64,000 nucleotides of DNA from Isochrysis galbana (taxonomy: Eukaryota; Haptophyta; Isochrysidales; Isochrysidaceae): assembly GCA_018136815.1 (NCBI GenBank), contig CM030945.1, forward strand, positions 594,605 through 658,604, read 5' to 3'. Below the pieces are notes generated by a model, which saw only the letters and a program-made list of their open reading frames with translations, was not told the DNA's origin and ran no database searches. Positions 21,860 to 33,548 of the stretch are shown piece after piece. Both the position numbers and the translations under genes were made by a program. The number at the start of each line of letters is the position of its first letter. Positions within the stretch are counted from its first letter, which is position 1.

Positions 21860-23538
21860 GCGAATAGTCTGTCTTTCGTTTTTTGTGTGCGTGACCTCCC
21901 GGGAGGGGGGGTGTAGTTGTTGAGGGCGTCTATGGTTTCGAATACTTTCTTCGTCGCGGGACACCACGCTAAGTGGCACGAGTTTTCTCGGTATCGGCGA
22001 CACAGTCTACACATATCTGTCTGACTGTCTGCGAATCTGTTTCTGGTACCAATTCGCCTATGTGTGATATGTTTGAAGTGGAGGTGTTTATCCGTGTGTT
22101 TTAGCAGTGGCATGGTATATAGCCTTGCTATGTGTTTCCATTCTTCTTTGGTGACATTTAGTCGCTTTTCCCATGTTGTTTTCGCCGCCTGCGGGCGCGT
22201 TGCTTCGTGTCGCTTTAAGCGCGGCCTTGGTAAGATCTGCGACTGATATTGCGTCTAGCGCGACTTTTCCTTTTAGTATGGCGTATTCGTCCGCCAAGGG
22301 GTACTCCATGTATCTCGGGCCTTTAAATCCGCCCTCCCATCTGGCTGGCGGGTGGTAATATTGGATCTCTCCCGCGTTCGCTACATTTCCGGTGTCGGCT
22401 ATCTCCCCCAGGTAGTCGGTATCCGTATGTAGCCAGATGTTGTTTAGTTTGCTGATGTATTTTTCGTCCTCGGAGACCCGGATTTCTTTGTTTTGTAGCT
22501 CGGTCTCCGGCTCTTGAGGCGGAGCGATGGCGTCGTAAGACTTGTTCTCCTTTGCGTCGGGGGGCGGGCGCTCCTGTGATCGCCCTATCACTCGCGTTGC
22601 GTGGCTGACGATTTCGTGACCAAGTGCGCCGCAACGTCTTGGAGGGCGATGTATAGCGCTTTGCGTGACGTGGAGCCCTTCTTATTGATCTTTTCGTCAA
22701 TGGAGTCCACTTGGACGCGGACCGAGATGTCGGTTTGGTTGATGCGGAGCGTGGTGATGTCGCCATAGCGTTCCCTGAATTGTTGCGCGCAGTCTTCATT
22801 GACAGCGATGTGCCATGGTCCGCGAATGGAGCGGGCCCAAAAGTCCGGCTCCGGGTCGACTCCTTCGAGCTCCAAAAGGAGCTCTACAATTGCGGCGTAG
22901 ACCGTAGCGTCTAGGAAAGTGTAGTCGCCCTCTTGGCGGAAGGACAGTTCGAAGTTTGCGTCTGAGTCCATGGTGCCTTGCTCCTCATCCGAGGGCGGCT
23001 CCTGAATGGCAGGGGCGGTCGGGGGTGGTGAGGCGGTGAGTGGGTCTGTGTGCGTGGTGGGTATGGCGGCGTAGTGTACGCCCCAAGGCGCATCTGAGCA
23101 GTCTCTCATTTGTGGGGTTTTGTGCTGAGCTGTTGGTGGGTCAGTGTCTATGTGCGCTTTGCTGGTGGTGTTGAGGTTGTGCCCATAAGGGCCACCCGGT
23201 CTCGGGCCGCGCCGCCGAGGCAGCGCGGCCGTCACCAGGGTGAGAGAGGCCTCTACCATAAGGCATGCCTGGTGGGTGGTTGTCTCTCTTGGTCTGGTGC
23301 TGGTGTGGTGCTTGTCACAGCCTGTGGCCCACCATGGGGTGGGCCAGCATGGCTGCCTTTCTTGGTGTGGCCGGGGCCACGGGCCGTGCGGCGCGACCGG
23401 GGTCGCGCTCACCTGCTCGGCCTCTGCGGGCGGACGCGGTCGCTTCGCCAGCGACAGCTCCATGGGTGCTGGGGGGGCGCCCGCGGCGGGGGGCCCGAAG
23501 GAGAGGTGGGGAGCGGCGCCGCGCTCCATGGCAACCAA
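21860..23538 (-). pseudogene. Non-LTR-type retroelement ORF, internally deleted copy
   Basis: From 23538 leftwards: a Pro/Thr-rich N-terminus, then RQEGDYTFLDATVYAAIVEL and RERYGDITTLRINQTDISVR (no domain recognised). After a stop near 22588 comes KYISKLNNIWLHTDTDYLGE, ITRELERKAL-like and EEWKHIARLYTMPLLKHTDK, then CRLCRRYRENSCHLAWCP (zinc motif) and QKTKDRLFAYP, where the insertion at 21773 cuts it. The frame changes near 22180 and no reverse transcriptase core (no YxDD) is present, so this copy cannot be autonomous. Confidence 0.55.
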
Positions 23539-23740
23539 CTATAAAGTTAGTTGACAATGAGGGAAAACCCATTGAGGCGGACCGACCTACGTCGGGCGAC
23601 TCTCCGGGAAAAAGCACCGGGGGGGGGGGGGAGGGACCTCTCGTCAAAAAAGAAGAACGGCCCTTACAGCTCTCGCCGCGAGCGATCCTCGAGAAATAAG
23701 AGACTGCGCCTCGAGGTACCTGCCACAAGGGTCCCCATAG
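23165..23740 (+). repeat. Dispersed module string (GTTGAGGTTGTGCCCATAA to CTTACAGCTCTCGCCGC)
   Basis: 23165-23200 matches 33838-33870. 23528-23555 is a palindrome (AACTATAAAGTTAGTT). 23553-23605 (ACAATGAGGGAAAACCC and GGCGGACCGACCTACGTCGG) matches 44216-44268. 23606-23735, with a 14-G run and GAACGGCCCTTACAGCTC, matches 45135-45262. Confidence 0.75.
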
Positions 23741-23923
23741 GCGTCTTGAGCCTCTCCGCCAAGAGGCCAAGGTGGTGGGGGGTGGGGGCAGCTAGCAGGA
23801 GAGATAGGAGATAGGGGGCAGGGAGCGGGCGGGCGCGCCTCTGCGCTTGTTCGCGGGGGCTCGTTCCCGCTCCGGAGTTTTGTTTTCAGTTTTATTTTTG
23901 AACTGGCAGCCTAGGCACTTACA

Positions 23924-24410
23924 TCAGTATATCAGCTCCTGGGGAGCTAATACTAATGCATCAGTACTAATACCAGTACTTACAGCCCAACTAGGCGGCT
24001 GCGTTACGAAGCAGTCACACTCGGTGAATGAGAAGAACTTGTTACCAGTGAGGTGGCGGCCCCTGACGAACTCCCGCGTGCAGATGATCTCCTGATCAGC
24101 AGTCTTTGCTGCCTCGATCGCCTCGGCCACCTCCTTCTCGTCCTTGTCATGCACTGGGCACATCCAGTGCTCCTCCAGCACCTTCTCCCCCATGCGCTTC
24201 GTACGCACCACGTTCAGGGGTGGCTTGCGTGCTCCGGACTCGCTCGGCCCACCGCCCATGGACAGGTACTGAGAGAGGGAGTTTCCTGGGTCGGCCAACC
24301 CGCCAGGGTCGTACCCCCCACCATACATGGAGCAGCCGAGGCTCTCCAAGGAGGGCAGTTCCTCCGCCCTCGCTCGCGCCACCCGCCGAAGCGCAGACAA
24401 TACCGAGGAG
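23924..24410 (-). CDS. Unrecognised ORF fragment or exon
   Basis: An open minus reading of about 160 codons without an ATG. It includes VVRTKRMGEKVLEEHW, MCPVHDKDEKEVAEAIEAA and FVRGRHLTGNKFFSFTEC, which look like real coding sequence. A possible donor (GTAACG) lies just after TECDCF, so the last 30 residues may be intron. No family recognised; it could be an exon or a transposon-captured piece. Confidence 0.3.
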
Positions 24411-24854
24411 GGGCTTTCCTTCAGACTACCACCTTATTCCAATAGAAATGGGGCCGTTTTGAGAAGCTCAAGCCTCTAATCTTCTGCTTTCTCCTCTCTT
24501 CCTTCCCTTACTACTTCCCTTACTACTAGAGTACTATAGGTACAATAATGTATCTCTCTTGTCCCCCTGTCTCCTTGCTCGCCTCCGGCTGCTGGCACTA
24601 CGTATGTGTGGGTTTTATTAGAATTTAACTCTTGCCACCCCTCCTGCCCCCTCCGCGCCCTTCCCCGCTTTCTCCCTGCCTGCCCGCCTTCTTGCTCTCC
24701 CTCCCTCCCCCCCCTCTCTCACCTCGGCCTGCGGCGCCCTCTCGCGCGACGGCGGCATCAAGTCCGCGCAGGCGGCTCTCGCCAAAGCGACTGGAGTGCT
24801 CGACCCAGCAAACCGACTGACGACTTAAGAGCCGAGTGGCACGCAATCGGCTCG
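24411..24854. other. 5' flank of the Cys-repeat membrane protein gene
   Basis: Pyrimidine-rich (24640-24725). No separate gene seen. Confidence 0.4.
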
Positions 24855-27751
24855 ATGCGTTCTCCTCCCACACGGCTGTTCTGCCTCTTCGCTGCGGCTC
24901 TTTCCGCTGTGCTCTCCGATCCCAACGTTGACTTTGCCAATTCTCTTGAGCAGTGCATCAGGCATGCGGCCAAAGAGGCGGCGGATGCCTTCCCAGACTG
25001 GGGGAACGCATGCCTACCGCCGACCCAGAAGATCGACAAGCAGGCCGCAATTCTCACCCGCACACTTGGGCCCATCCGAGGGCAGTATGGCTACACAGCT
25101 GCACTCTGGTGCGGCTTCTACAGCGTGCGAATGACCGGTGCAGAGTATAACCCAAACGATCCCCAGCCCAACAACCCCAACTACCCAGATTGGTATGTCT
25201 CACTCCTGTGCCCATGGGACGTCGACGTCTGCGGCAACGAGCCGCTTGGAAAGCATGGCAAAGAATGGGAAGGGATTTCGGTGCGTGGTGCACCCCACCA
25301 AAACGCTCAGTACCTCACTGATCCGCCCGACATCTATGTGGCGGGCGAGCCGAACCGCCGAACGATGACGTGTGGTATGTGCGGCCACCTGAAGCGCAAA
25401 CTAGGTAAGCCTCCCTTCTTTGCGCCGACGCCCAAAATCGAAATCGACGCCGACCTTTACACTGCCAACTGGGACTTTCATCCCTTTGGTGCTTGGCTGG
25501 CCAATGAGGCAGCGCACCACGGCCACTCAATCTCGGACATTGTGAACAACATTCATGTGTGGAAGGCGAGCAATGGCGAGGAGATGCATGGGTACCTCTG
25601 GCAAAGCCTCAGACTGCTAGCTTACGACACTGGCACGCTGGAGGGCAATCGAAAAGCGTGGGTCGATGATCGAACGGGTCAACTTCACGCAATGAAAGTG
25701 TGCAAGCCCGCCTGGTGGCTCTCACCGCAGACGCGGGATGACTGCTCGCACGCGGCTGGACACGGCTTCTTCTACTATTACCTTGACATTGGTCGGGCAG
25801 TCAGCGCCTGTTGGACAGATCTCATCGTCGATTTCACTCCGGGCGATTGGGCAGACAGCGACATGGATACTCGGCTGAGTGGTTTAAATGCACAGGACCT
25901 CTTGAAATGGCGCTGGCTCTGTGCCACGGGCGTCTATCATGCGGCTGGCAATACCCTCTCTGTTGAGATTCTGCAAAAGCTCAACGAAGTCGGCTCGGGC
26001 GCCGAGGAGTACCTGTGCAAACGCAGCAACTTGTGGGGCGATGACGCTTATTACTTTGACCGTTGTGCTGCAGGCCTTGGCATGAAGGAGACGGAAGAGC
26101 GGCTGAGGATGGTCAAAGAGGGCAAGTGCAAACCTGTGCCTGGCAGGGAGCCCGCGCCTTGGGAGTTGCAGCAGCTGCGACAATTTGGCCACACAATGCA
26201 GCTTTCTTGCAATCCTGCCAAGTACTTTGTTCAGGCCAATGACCAATGCCCACTCGCCTACAGAGCGCACTTCCCGTGCAACCCTGACCGGAAGGACTAC
26301 AAGTTTTGTATCAAGGTGCGCAGGCGCCATTCATCGTTGGCACCCGTAGCAGAATGAGGGTGCGTTGATACAAGGGACAGCATAATTTCATTTCCGTGCG
26401 TCGCCCAGCACGATGAGCTTGAGTACGGCGAGCATCTTCCATGGGTCTTTGCAAGGGCCCAGAAGCAATGGCTAGTTACTAGTGCATTTGCAACTCCTCG
26501 TCCCCATTGGTTGGCCTCCAGCTCCAGTCCTGCCCCGGTCCAGCGTGCACGCTAACTCAGCTTGGTGACACACCTACTGATTCAAGATAACACGCCTTTC
26601 GCATTTTCTGTTTAGGATGGCAAGTATGGCACCTTGGTGCCCACTCTAGCCGACAAGGTCAACGGAGAGTGGGTGGCATACCACCACCTATGCATTTCAC
26701 ATGATGTCCTCAAAGAGACGTTCCTTTGCCCTCATCGCCCTCCGAGACATGGCGAGGATGAGGTCTTCTATTCCGCTTGGGGCGTGTGGGGTGGTGATTG
26801 CACGTGTCCAAACGGTCAGACATACTACGTCGCCGATCGCGGGGATGCATGCGGCAGCCTCGCGTGCTTTGATGGGGGTGTGCCTGGCCAATGCCACCGG
26901 CGAGAAGGCATGTGGTCCTTCCGGCAGGTCAATTGCGCTCCACCACCGTCTCACCCTCAACTCCATTCGAACGATCCTCTTCACGGCTCCAATCGTGTGA
27001 TCTCGGATGCTTCAGCTGCTGGCGAATGGGGCGGGATGTGCACGTGCCCAGATGGGCAGACTTATTTTGCTGGCCACGAGAACAATAACTGCCGCAGTCT
27101 TGCATGCGTTGGCGGGACCTCAGGCCCTTGCAACCACTACAAGAGCCACTGGGCTCACAAAAAAGTCTTGTGCGCTGGTCTCCACCCCCCCCTTCCGCCA
27201 CCCTCGCCGCCAAGCCCGCCTCCTCCCTCGCCACACCCAAGCCCCCCCCGCCGCCCCCGCATCCGAGTCCTCCTCCTCCGCCGAGGCCGCCGCCGTCGCC
27301 GTCAATGCCGCCTCCTGCGCCACCCGAGTCGCCTGACGCAGCTACCTTGGCAAGGATACGCCGCGAGCGCGGCTGGTTCCTCAATCTCCTTTACTCACCG
27401 GCGATGCCACCTGTTGCTATGGGAGCTGCCGCCGTGGGTGTACTATGCGCTCTCCTTGGCATGGGCGTAGGAGTCTATGTTCGAAGGCGGAAGGAACTGG
27501 CGGAAGCAGTTTCGGCGGGGGGGCGCACCTGTGCCACAGAGGAGGAGGGACTACCACCCGCCGATTTGGACGTGGACGGTGAGGCAGAGAATATGGTGCG
27601 CACCGGAGTCATCGAGCTCGAGCAGCCATCGCTCGCCGACGTCGCCGGGGTCAGGATGAAGAAGGGAGGGAACCAGAGCAAGAAATACCGGCAGCTTCAT
27701 GATGATTCTGTGGTTCACCCCTCGAGCCCCTCCGTCGACTTCTCCCTCTAG
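24855..27751 (+). CDS. Type I membrane protein with globular ectodomain, two Cys repeats and Pro stalk
   Basis: The ATG is at 24855 with a signal peptide (MRSPPTRLFCLFAAALSAVL). Exon 1 is 24855-26315, the intron 26316-26615 (GTGCGC...TTTAG, 300 bp, phase 0) and exon 2 26616-27751. The first 490 residues form an unrecognised Cys/Trp/His-rich ectodomain with AAGHGFFYYYLDIGRA and WLCATGVYHAAGNTL, each an H-rich helix-like repeat. Exon 2 holds two copies of WGGxCTCPxGQTYxxxxxxxxCxSLAC followed by a CxxxxxxW...VxC tail. Then come a Pro-rich stalk, a TM helix (near 27405-27480, followed by RRRK) and an acidic cytosolic tail. The Pro stalk changes frame at an 8-C run (27242-27249); 9 C would keep it open. 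Likely a plasma-membrane or scale-surface protein; ligand unknown. Confidence 0.7.
27242..27249. other. 8-C homopolymer breaking the Pro-stalk frame
   Basis: The upstream frame reads PHPSPP then RRPRIRV, while the other frame carries the PPP stalk, TM and tail. One more C joins them as HPSPPPPPPHPSPP. This is the second Pro-run break of the same type in the window. Confidence 0.7.
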
Positions 27752-28803
27752 TAGCTACTGCAACAACGGTCTTCGAAGCTCGTGTTAGTGAAATACTCCG
27801 AGGCATACTCGTCTAAGCGAAGCCCATATACTCTCTTTCACGTGATTTACAATTAGCATTTCAGTTCCGAAGGCAAGCGAGTCTACCCGACGCGATGTGA
27901 CGCGCGGCGTATGTTGACAAGCTGTTTGCCACCATCCGCCAGCGGTTCCGTCGTCATCCTCACCCCTCCCTCCCTCCCTGGCTCTCTTCCTCTATTCCAT
28001 GGTTTACGTTCGCTCTCCGCATGATCGGTGGTTTTGTTCAGTGTTCTTTCTCTCTCGTTCCTGAGACGTACTCTCCCCCCCCTCGGGCATTGCCTCCCTC
28101 TGCGTTCTTGTCTTTGCCCGTGTGCAAGTGGTACGTGTGGTGCGTCGGTTGCGGTAGAAGGTGCTCGCGACCATAGGTGCAGATGATGTGCGATGCTTTC
28201 TTTGTTCTTAGTCTGGGACGGAAGGAACTTTCACATAACGCGGATACTTGTCTGAAATTATTGGTGTGAAAGTAAAAGTAAGATTCGGCCTGCGGCGGAA
28301 GCGCACATTTCTTTGTCTGTGGCGGAAGCAGCTCCTTGTCTGGGACGGAAGCACTGATCTCATGATTGGTCGCCACGGCAGGACCTCCCCCCCCACTCTC
28401 TCGACTCTCCTCATGCTGGGTGCTGGGGGGCAAGAACCACGAACTACCCACCGCCGTGCGCTACGCTACTTGGCAGCTGTCAGCAGTAGGCAGTAGGGGG
28501 GACTCACCACAAGTGCCCAGACTCTCCCGGAGAGCCGGAGCCGGGCATAGATCGCACACCCTAGTCCACGCTGGCCAGCCTATCGCTCTGACCAACCCCT
28601 CTCACTCGTGACTCACTCTCACCTGGATCCCTTGATCAGGAACCCCCCAGCCAGCAGCCAGCTCCACCTCTTTCCCCTCTCGGTTTACGGTCCTTGGAAC
28701 CGGTTACGAGTTAAAGCTTTAAGTTAAGGTGGTAGGCGCAGGTTTTCTTCGGGGGGGGGGGGGGGGAGGCTCTCGCGCGAAGCGATCGCAGAGTCCCCAG
28801 CGC
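27752..28803. other. Intergenic, no gene supported
   Basis: The short motif TGGGACGGAAG recurs at 28211 and 28340. A 16-G run lies at 28751-28766. Nothing else is interpretable. Confidence 0.4.
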
Positions 28804-29613
28804 ATGTCCAGCGGCCGCCGGGGGGGGGGCTCAGGAGAGCCGACGGGCACCTCCACCTCATCAGACTCGGGGAGCCAACATGGCGAGGAGGTTTCTGACC
28901 CAGAGATGGATGGCGATGGCCGCGAGGCGCCACGCAAGCGCGGCCGCCCCAAGAAGAAGCAGGAGGATGTGTCCGCCGCTGCGCCCTGGCGGACCACGGA
29001 GTACAAGAGGTACCGCAAGAGGCAGCGCAAGGAGCAGACGGAGAAGAGAGGCAAGCAGAAGAGTCACTCGAGCTACACGTACAAGAACGACACGGGCGGT
29101 CGACCTTCCTCCTCGGCTCCTCATGACAAAGGTGAGGCGGGCGCGTGCACTTGCACCGCCACGTGTCTCCGCGCGTGCCCCTGCAGGCAAGCGAAAATGA
29201 CGTGCACCGCCGCTTGCCACCCTGCGAGCCAGAAGTGCCAGAATGGTTGGGGCCCGAAGAAGCCAGCTGCCTCCGCTGCCGCACACGCGTCGGCGACCTG
29301 CAACAGCATGCCCGGCGTGCTGCTGAGTGCAGCTGCGTCTGTGGTGGTGCAGCTCTCGCCGCCTGCAGCGGACGAGGACCTCGTCGGCCGTGCCGTCATG
29401 TACAACTTCGAAGCCGCTGGGTGGTGCCAAGGGGAAGTGGTGGAGAGAGTGGACGATCCAGAGGAGGTGGATGAGGAAATAGATCACCCTGCCAATTACC
29501 TGGTGTATTACACAGTGGATGACACGCAGGTGGCCCATTATTTGCACCCCAGTGAGTATTCCCATGTGTTTCCCGGGTTGCCGCGCGGATGGTACTTGCT
29601 GGTAGACACATAA
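28804..29613 (+). CDS. AT-hook / CXC-like / Tudor-like protein
   Basis: The first ATG is 28804 (the upstream frame is open but starts in a poly-G tract). About 269 residues. In order: a Ser/Gly/acidic N-terminus, RKRGRPKKK (AT-hook core GRP), a basic helix of RKRQRKEQ type, and ACTCTATCLRACPCRQAKMT with a following CTAACH. The spacing C-x-C-x3-C-x3-C-x-C-x6-C-x3-C is like half a tesmin/TSO1 CXC domain. A C-terminal module contains VGRAVMYNFEAAGWCQGEVV and NYLVYYTVDDTQVAHYLHP, resembling a Tudor/chromo-barrel fold. Probably a nuclear DNA- or chromatin-binding protein, or one carried by a transposon; I cannot tell which. Confidence 0.5.
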   Translation: MSSGRRGGGSGEPTGTSTSSDSGSQHGEEVSDPEMDGDGREAPRKRGRPKKKQEDVSAAAPWRTTEYKRYRKRQRKEQTEKRGKQKSHSSYTYKNDTGGRPSSSAPHDKGEAGACTCTATCLRACPCRQAKMTCTAACHPASQKCQNGWGPKKPAASAAAHASATCNSMPGVLLSAAASVVVQLSPPAADEDLVGRAVMYNFEAAGWCQGEVVERVDDPEEVDEEIDHPANYLVYYTVDDTQVAHYLHPSEYSHVFPGLPRGWYLLVDT

Positions 29614-30904
29614 TGAAAGCATGGAAGTGCAGTATGAAACTGTTTGTATTTGAAAGCACTTCTAAACATACACATCTCTCCCAGGGGACATCTCCTCTCA
29701 TCACCTGTCACCGTCCGACTTTATGCTCGGCGCCCGTGAAATCGCCACAGAAGCTCGAATCGGCGGCTAAGGAGTGACCGAAATGGAGCCGGCAGTGCTC
29801 ACCAACGAGTCTGAATTAGGCGAAGAGCTTTGGCATCCATTCTGAAGAGGTGGAAACCAGAACGAAACATATTTTTTTGTGAATTATCAGCAATGTTTAG
29901 ACCACCTTCACGCACTATAAAGCAAATCAAATGACAACAGCATTGGAGTCGAACGGTGAATGAAGCCTGGAGGCGAGGAGCAGTCCCTATAATTCACTAA
30001 AAAATATGAGCAGTCTAGCCCCAGTGTTGGGGCAGAGAATGAGCCGTCAGGGGCCCGTCACCTGCTCCCCCATCTCGTATGCCGACCCGTTCCGCGCGGC
30101 CACTCCTTAGCCCCCTTTTCCGGGGTCGGGAGGTCTCGCAAACCAACGAGCGTGGCGGCCTCCCACGAGCTCCTTGGCAGCATGTGCGCGCGCACATTCA
30201 TGCCTTCGACACAGCTGGCCCTTCGGCTACAGCACACCTCATCGCGCCCCACTCGCCCGTTCGAGAAATCACTCGCCTTTCCGCTGTCCCTCAACGCCAG
30301 TCCGAGCGACGTAGAAGGGAGCCGCCAGAGCGCGGCTGCAGAGGCCACCAGAGGCCACCAGTGCGCGCCTCGCGGCACTGGAGTGACCCCACATACTGGT
30401 GGGGCCGACCTGCCCCGCGTCTGCGCCGTGCAGGCTGCGCACACACCCGCCAGGCCGGCCTTGCGCTCGCTCCGCGCTCCGAGGCTGTCTGGAGAGAGAG
30501 GATGCAAGGGAGGCGCTTCCGCGGCGCAATGCCTGCAGCGCCGGTGCTGCACCTTCGATCAAAGTGGTGCACCCCGTCGAGCTCTGCCCGCAGCCGCGGC
30601 CTCACCGACTTCTCCCAGTGCATTCTGGAGCTAGAGCCCCATGCCTGCGGCCGACTGCCAGCGCGGCCGCCGCCATGGGAGCGGCCGTAAAAGCCCCGCC
30701 AATAGTAGCTCTACTCTACTTTTTTCCCGCCCTGGCGGCTCCTGCCGCTGGCTCGATGGGGTTTCCCTGTTTGTCCCCTGCCGGGGGAAAGGGGGACCCG
30801 GTAGCCCCCGCGTCGAGATAGGGGGCGCGGGGTGAGCCAGACAGAGCAGAGAGCCAACTTGCGAGGGGAGGAGACGGGAGACAGGCAGAGGAGGAAGTGC
30901 ATCT
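29614..30904. other. Intergenic, no gene supported
   Basis: Several overlapping Arg/Pro-rich ORFs on both strands look like GC-bias shadows. A direct repeat GAGGCCACCA occurs twice at 30340-30360. Confidence 0.4.
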
Positions 30905-33548
30905 ATGCCGAGGGGATCCTGCACGCTCTCCAGAATCTACCGATCTAGAGACTCGCCCAGACTCAACACGCTCAAGCAGCAGACCTTGTTTCGCTTCACG
31001 CCGTCGCCGTCGCCAAGCAAGGAAGACCAGGTTTCATCTGATGAAAACGACCTCTTGAGGCGCGCCTCTATGGAAACTCTTATGGGATCGAAGGCCGCTG
31101 TGCCCCTGGACGCCACCTCCATGAATGAGGCAGCCGACATGCCTCAGGGCAGCCCATCTTTTGCAAAGGACGCTTTGAAACCAGATGCCATCTCTCCGAT
31201 TGAAGCCAAGGCAACCTCAGAATCGGGCAATCTTGAGCACCCAGTGGGGAAGTGTGGGCGGGGCCTGCCTCGTCGTTGTAGCGCTAGGGCTGCCGCACTG
31301 ACCGCCGAAGCTCGACGGGCGGCAGATGCCCACAAGTATGGCAATCAGGCCAAGGGAGTACGAGTTTCCATGTTTTGGCGCGACGACGATCCACCAATGT
31401 GGTATGATGGAACAGTGCGTGACTATGGGGCTGATGAGATGCACCTCATCATGTGAGATCAGTGCCCACGAATGCCACGTGAATTCTGAGCACCAGGATG
31501 ATGTCCCACATCTGCCCGATACCACTCTAGGCACGCCTTGGAACATAGTTTGATCTGAAAGTACGTATGTGCATGTTTACAGATATGACGACGGCGATTC
31601 GGGGTGGTACGACCTCGGACTCGAAGAAGCACTCGGAAATCTCAAATGGCTAGTTCCCTTTCCGAATTCCCACCACCCCATCGTCCATGTCAAGCGATCC
31701 GAGGCCAAGACAGAGAAGCAGGACAAAGCATTGGCTAGTGTTTCCGGAGTGGAACGTAGAGGTCGCAGCGGAACCAACGCCTGTGCCACGAATGGAAAGC
31801 GCGTCGCCACCGTAGCGACGGAGAAAGGGGTGGAGAGAGAAAATCTGGCGCCTCAGCCATCGAAGATCGCCCAAGGATCCGCTACGACGTGCCGTATCGC
31901 GGCGCCAAAGCGTAAATTGGAAGTGTACTCACTTCCACCGGGATACACAGCTGAGAGCAAGCAAAGTGGCCGGCGAGTCCGCGGCCGTCGAGCACAACCC
32001 TCGCATGCGCCATCAGATCATGCTAAGATACAGGTATCAGAGGATGCCAAGTCACCACCGTTAGATGATGCTAAGATACTGCCATCTGAGGAAGCTGAGA
32101 TACAGCCACCAGAGGATGCTGAGATACAAGAAGTTGAAGGTGTGGGGAAGAAGGAGCACTCCATAAGTTCGCCTGCAGCTGCAACTCCAGACTCCGACGC
32201 AGTAACGGCAGGTATCTTCTCCCATCGCATGCCCTCGGTTGATACATCCCAGACAGTAGAGGATACGAACGAGACCATACCGAAGCTATGCGATATGACT
32301 CCACTTCTAATCGGGGACGGCGACAACGTTGGTGCTTCCAGCTGGGATCTTAACTCCATTGGGCTCGAAGACGCGGCAGCCTCTTTCTTCGCTCTCGGCG
32401 GTTCCACACATGACAACAATCTTTCCATCGCTTTGTCGCAGCTCATTAGCTCGGCCTTGCCTGCGCGGTGCAGCGACAGCGATGACGAGGATAGCTTCGA
32501 GGACTCATCCGATAAACGATCTACGGCGTTGCATAAAAGTCAGATGACCATTCGATCTATTGAGCTGAGCAGACCTGGCAAGCTCGCCTCACTTGCAAAT
32601 GCGCTCGGTAGAGTTGGCCAGCAAGTCACAGTGGAAGTACTTACACACAAGATCCACGCAATGTTGTTCAGCGACAACCATCGGGAACCTTCGGCAGCGG
32701 CGGCGGCCCACGCTGCTTTGTGGGCCTCCATTGCATCCATCGTGAACACGAGGGGCGACGGGATGCATCGCACTCGTGCAACAACCGGAGCATCACATGC
32801 ACTCGCCGCCAAATGTATCAACGTGATTTGTGATCTTTTTCATCAGAGCCCGACATCCGGAACCCCTTGTGTCATGCGAGCGGTACCTTTGCTCAATTGC
32901 CTCGTAGCCATGCTGCGCGAGAATGTGGCGACCTCAGTAAAAGAGGGTTTCATCTCCGATCTCGTTCGCGCTTTCGCCACTGCCTCTAGCACCGCACAAG
33001 CTGCGTGCATCTCTCTCGCTTGCAAGGAGTCCCAGGCAGTTGCAGCAGCTGCTGATCTTCTCGACGCGATTGGCGCGTGCGCGACTCTGTGTGATATTCC
33101 AAATGACTCGAACGGGATCATCGCATCGGCTGCTTCAAACGCTTTCGCCTCTTTCTCAGCGGTAGAGGAACGCTCTCGCTTCCTTCGTGCACTGAGGGGC
33201 CATGACTTTGAGATCCCATGTCTAATCCGACTGATTGAGCTTTGCTCTGATCTGAGGATGCGCCGCTCCGGTGCCCTCAATTCTTCGAAATTGTTAGACC
33301 ACATTGTGGCTGAGCTCCTTGCGGCTCATCCCGAAAAGCAAGCCGACAAAAACGCGCTCATTTTGTTGCAGACGGCTGTCGCCGAGATTGCCGTTAGGAA
33401 TGGTGTAATTGACACTGGCGGCTCTGCACCGTCTTCCCGGCATCTCGGCGACGCCTGCCTTGCACTGAGCCAATGGGCAAAGGTGAATGGCTTTGTGTCG
33501 TCCGCTTTTGGCCTCCATCTTGCCTCGGAAATCTTGTCGAACGGCTAG
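30905..33548 (+). CDS. Tudor-like domain protein with C-terminal helical repeats, two exons
   Basis: The ATG is at 30905. Exon 1 is 30905-31452, the intron 31453-31582 (GTGAGA...TTTACAG, 130 bp, phase 2) and exon 2 31583-33548; 837 residues. The intron splits a Tudor-like barrel: VRVSMFWRDDDPPMWYDGTV ... EMHLI in exon 1 and YDDGDSGWYDL in exon 2 (a GxxxxxYxDGDxxWYDL-type ending). Residues about 340-380 hold short acidic repeats of the form EDAEIQPPEDAEIQ. The region from about residue 500 to the end is Ala/Leu rich, with short helices and an armadillo/HEAT look. Such Tudor modules read methylated Lys/Arg; here this is inference. Likely nuclear scaffold. No paralogue in the window except a similar barrel at 28804-29613. 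Confidence 0.65.

Noticed and set aside
22999..23699. Plus-strand Gly/Arg-rich ORFs over the retroelement N-terminus
   Set aside because: They are opposite the longer minus ORF and have no recognisable domain.
30079..30690. Arg/Pro-rich plus ORF of 203 codons
   Set aside because: Long ORFs exist in all frames here and none shows a domain; explained by GC content.
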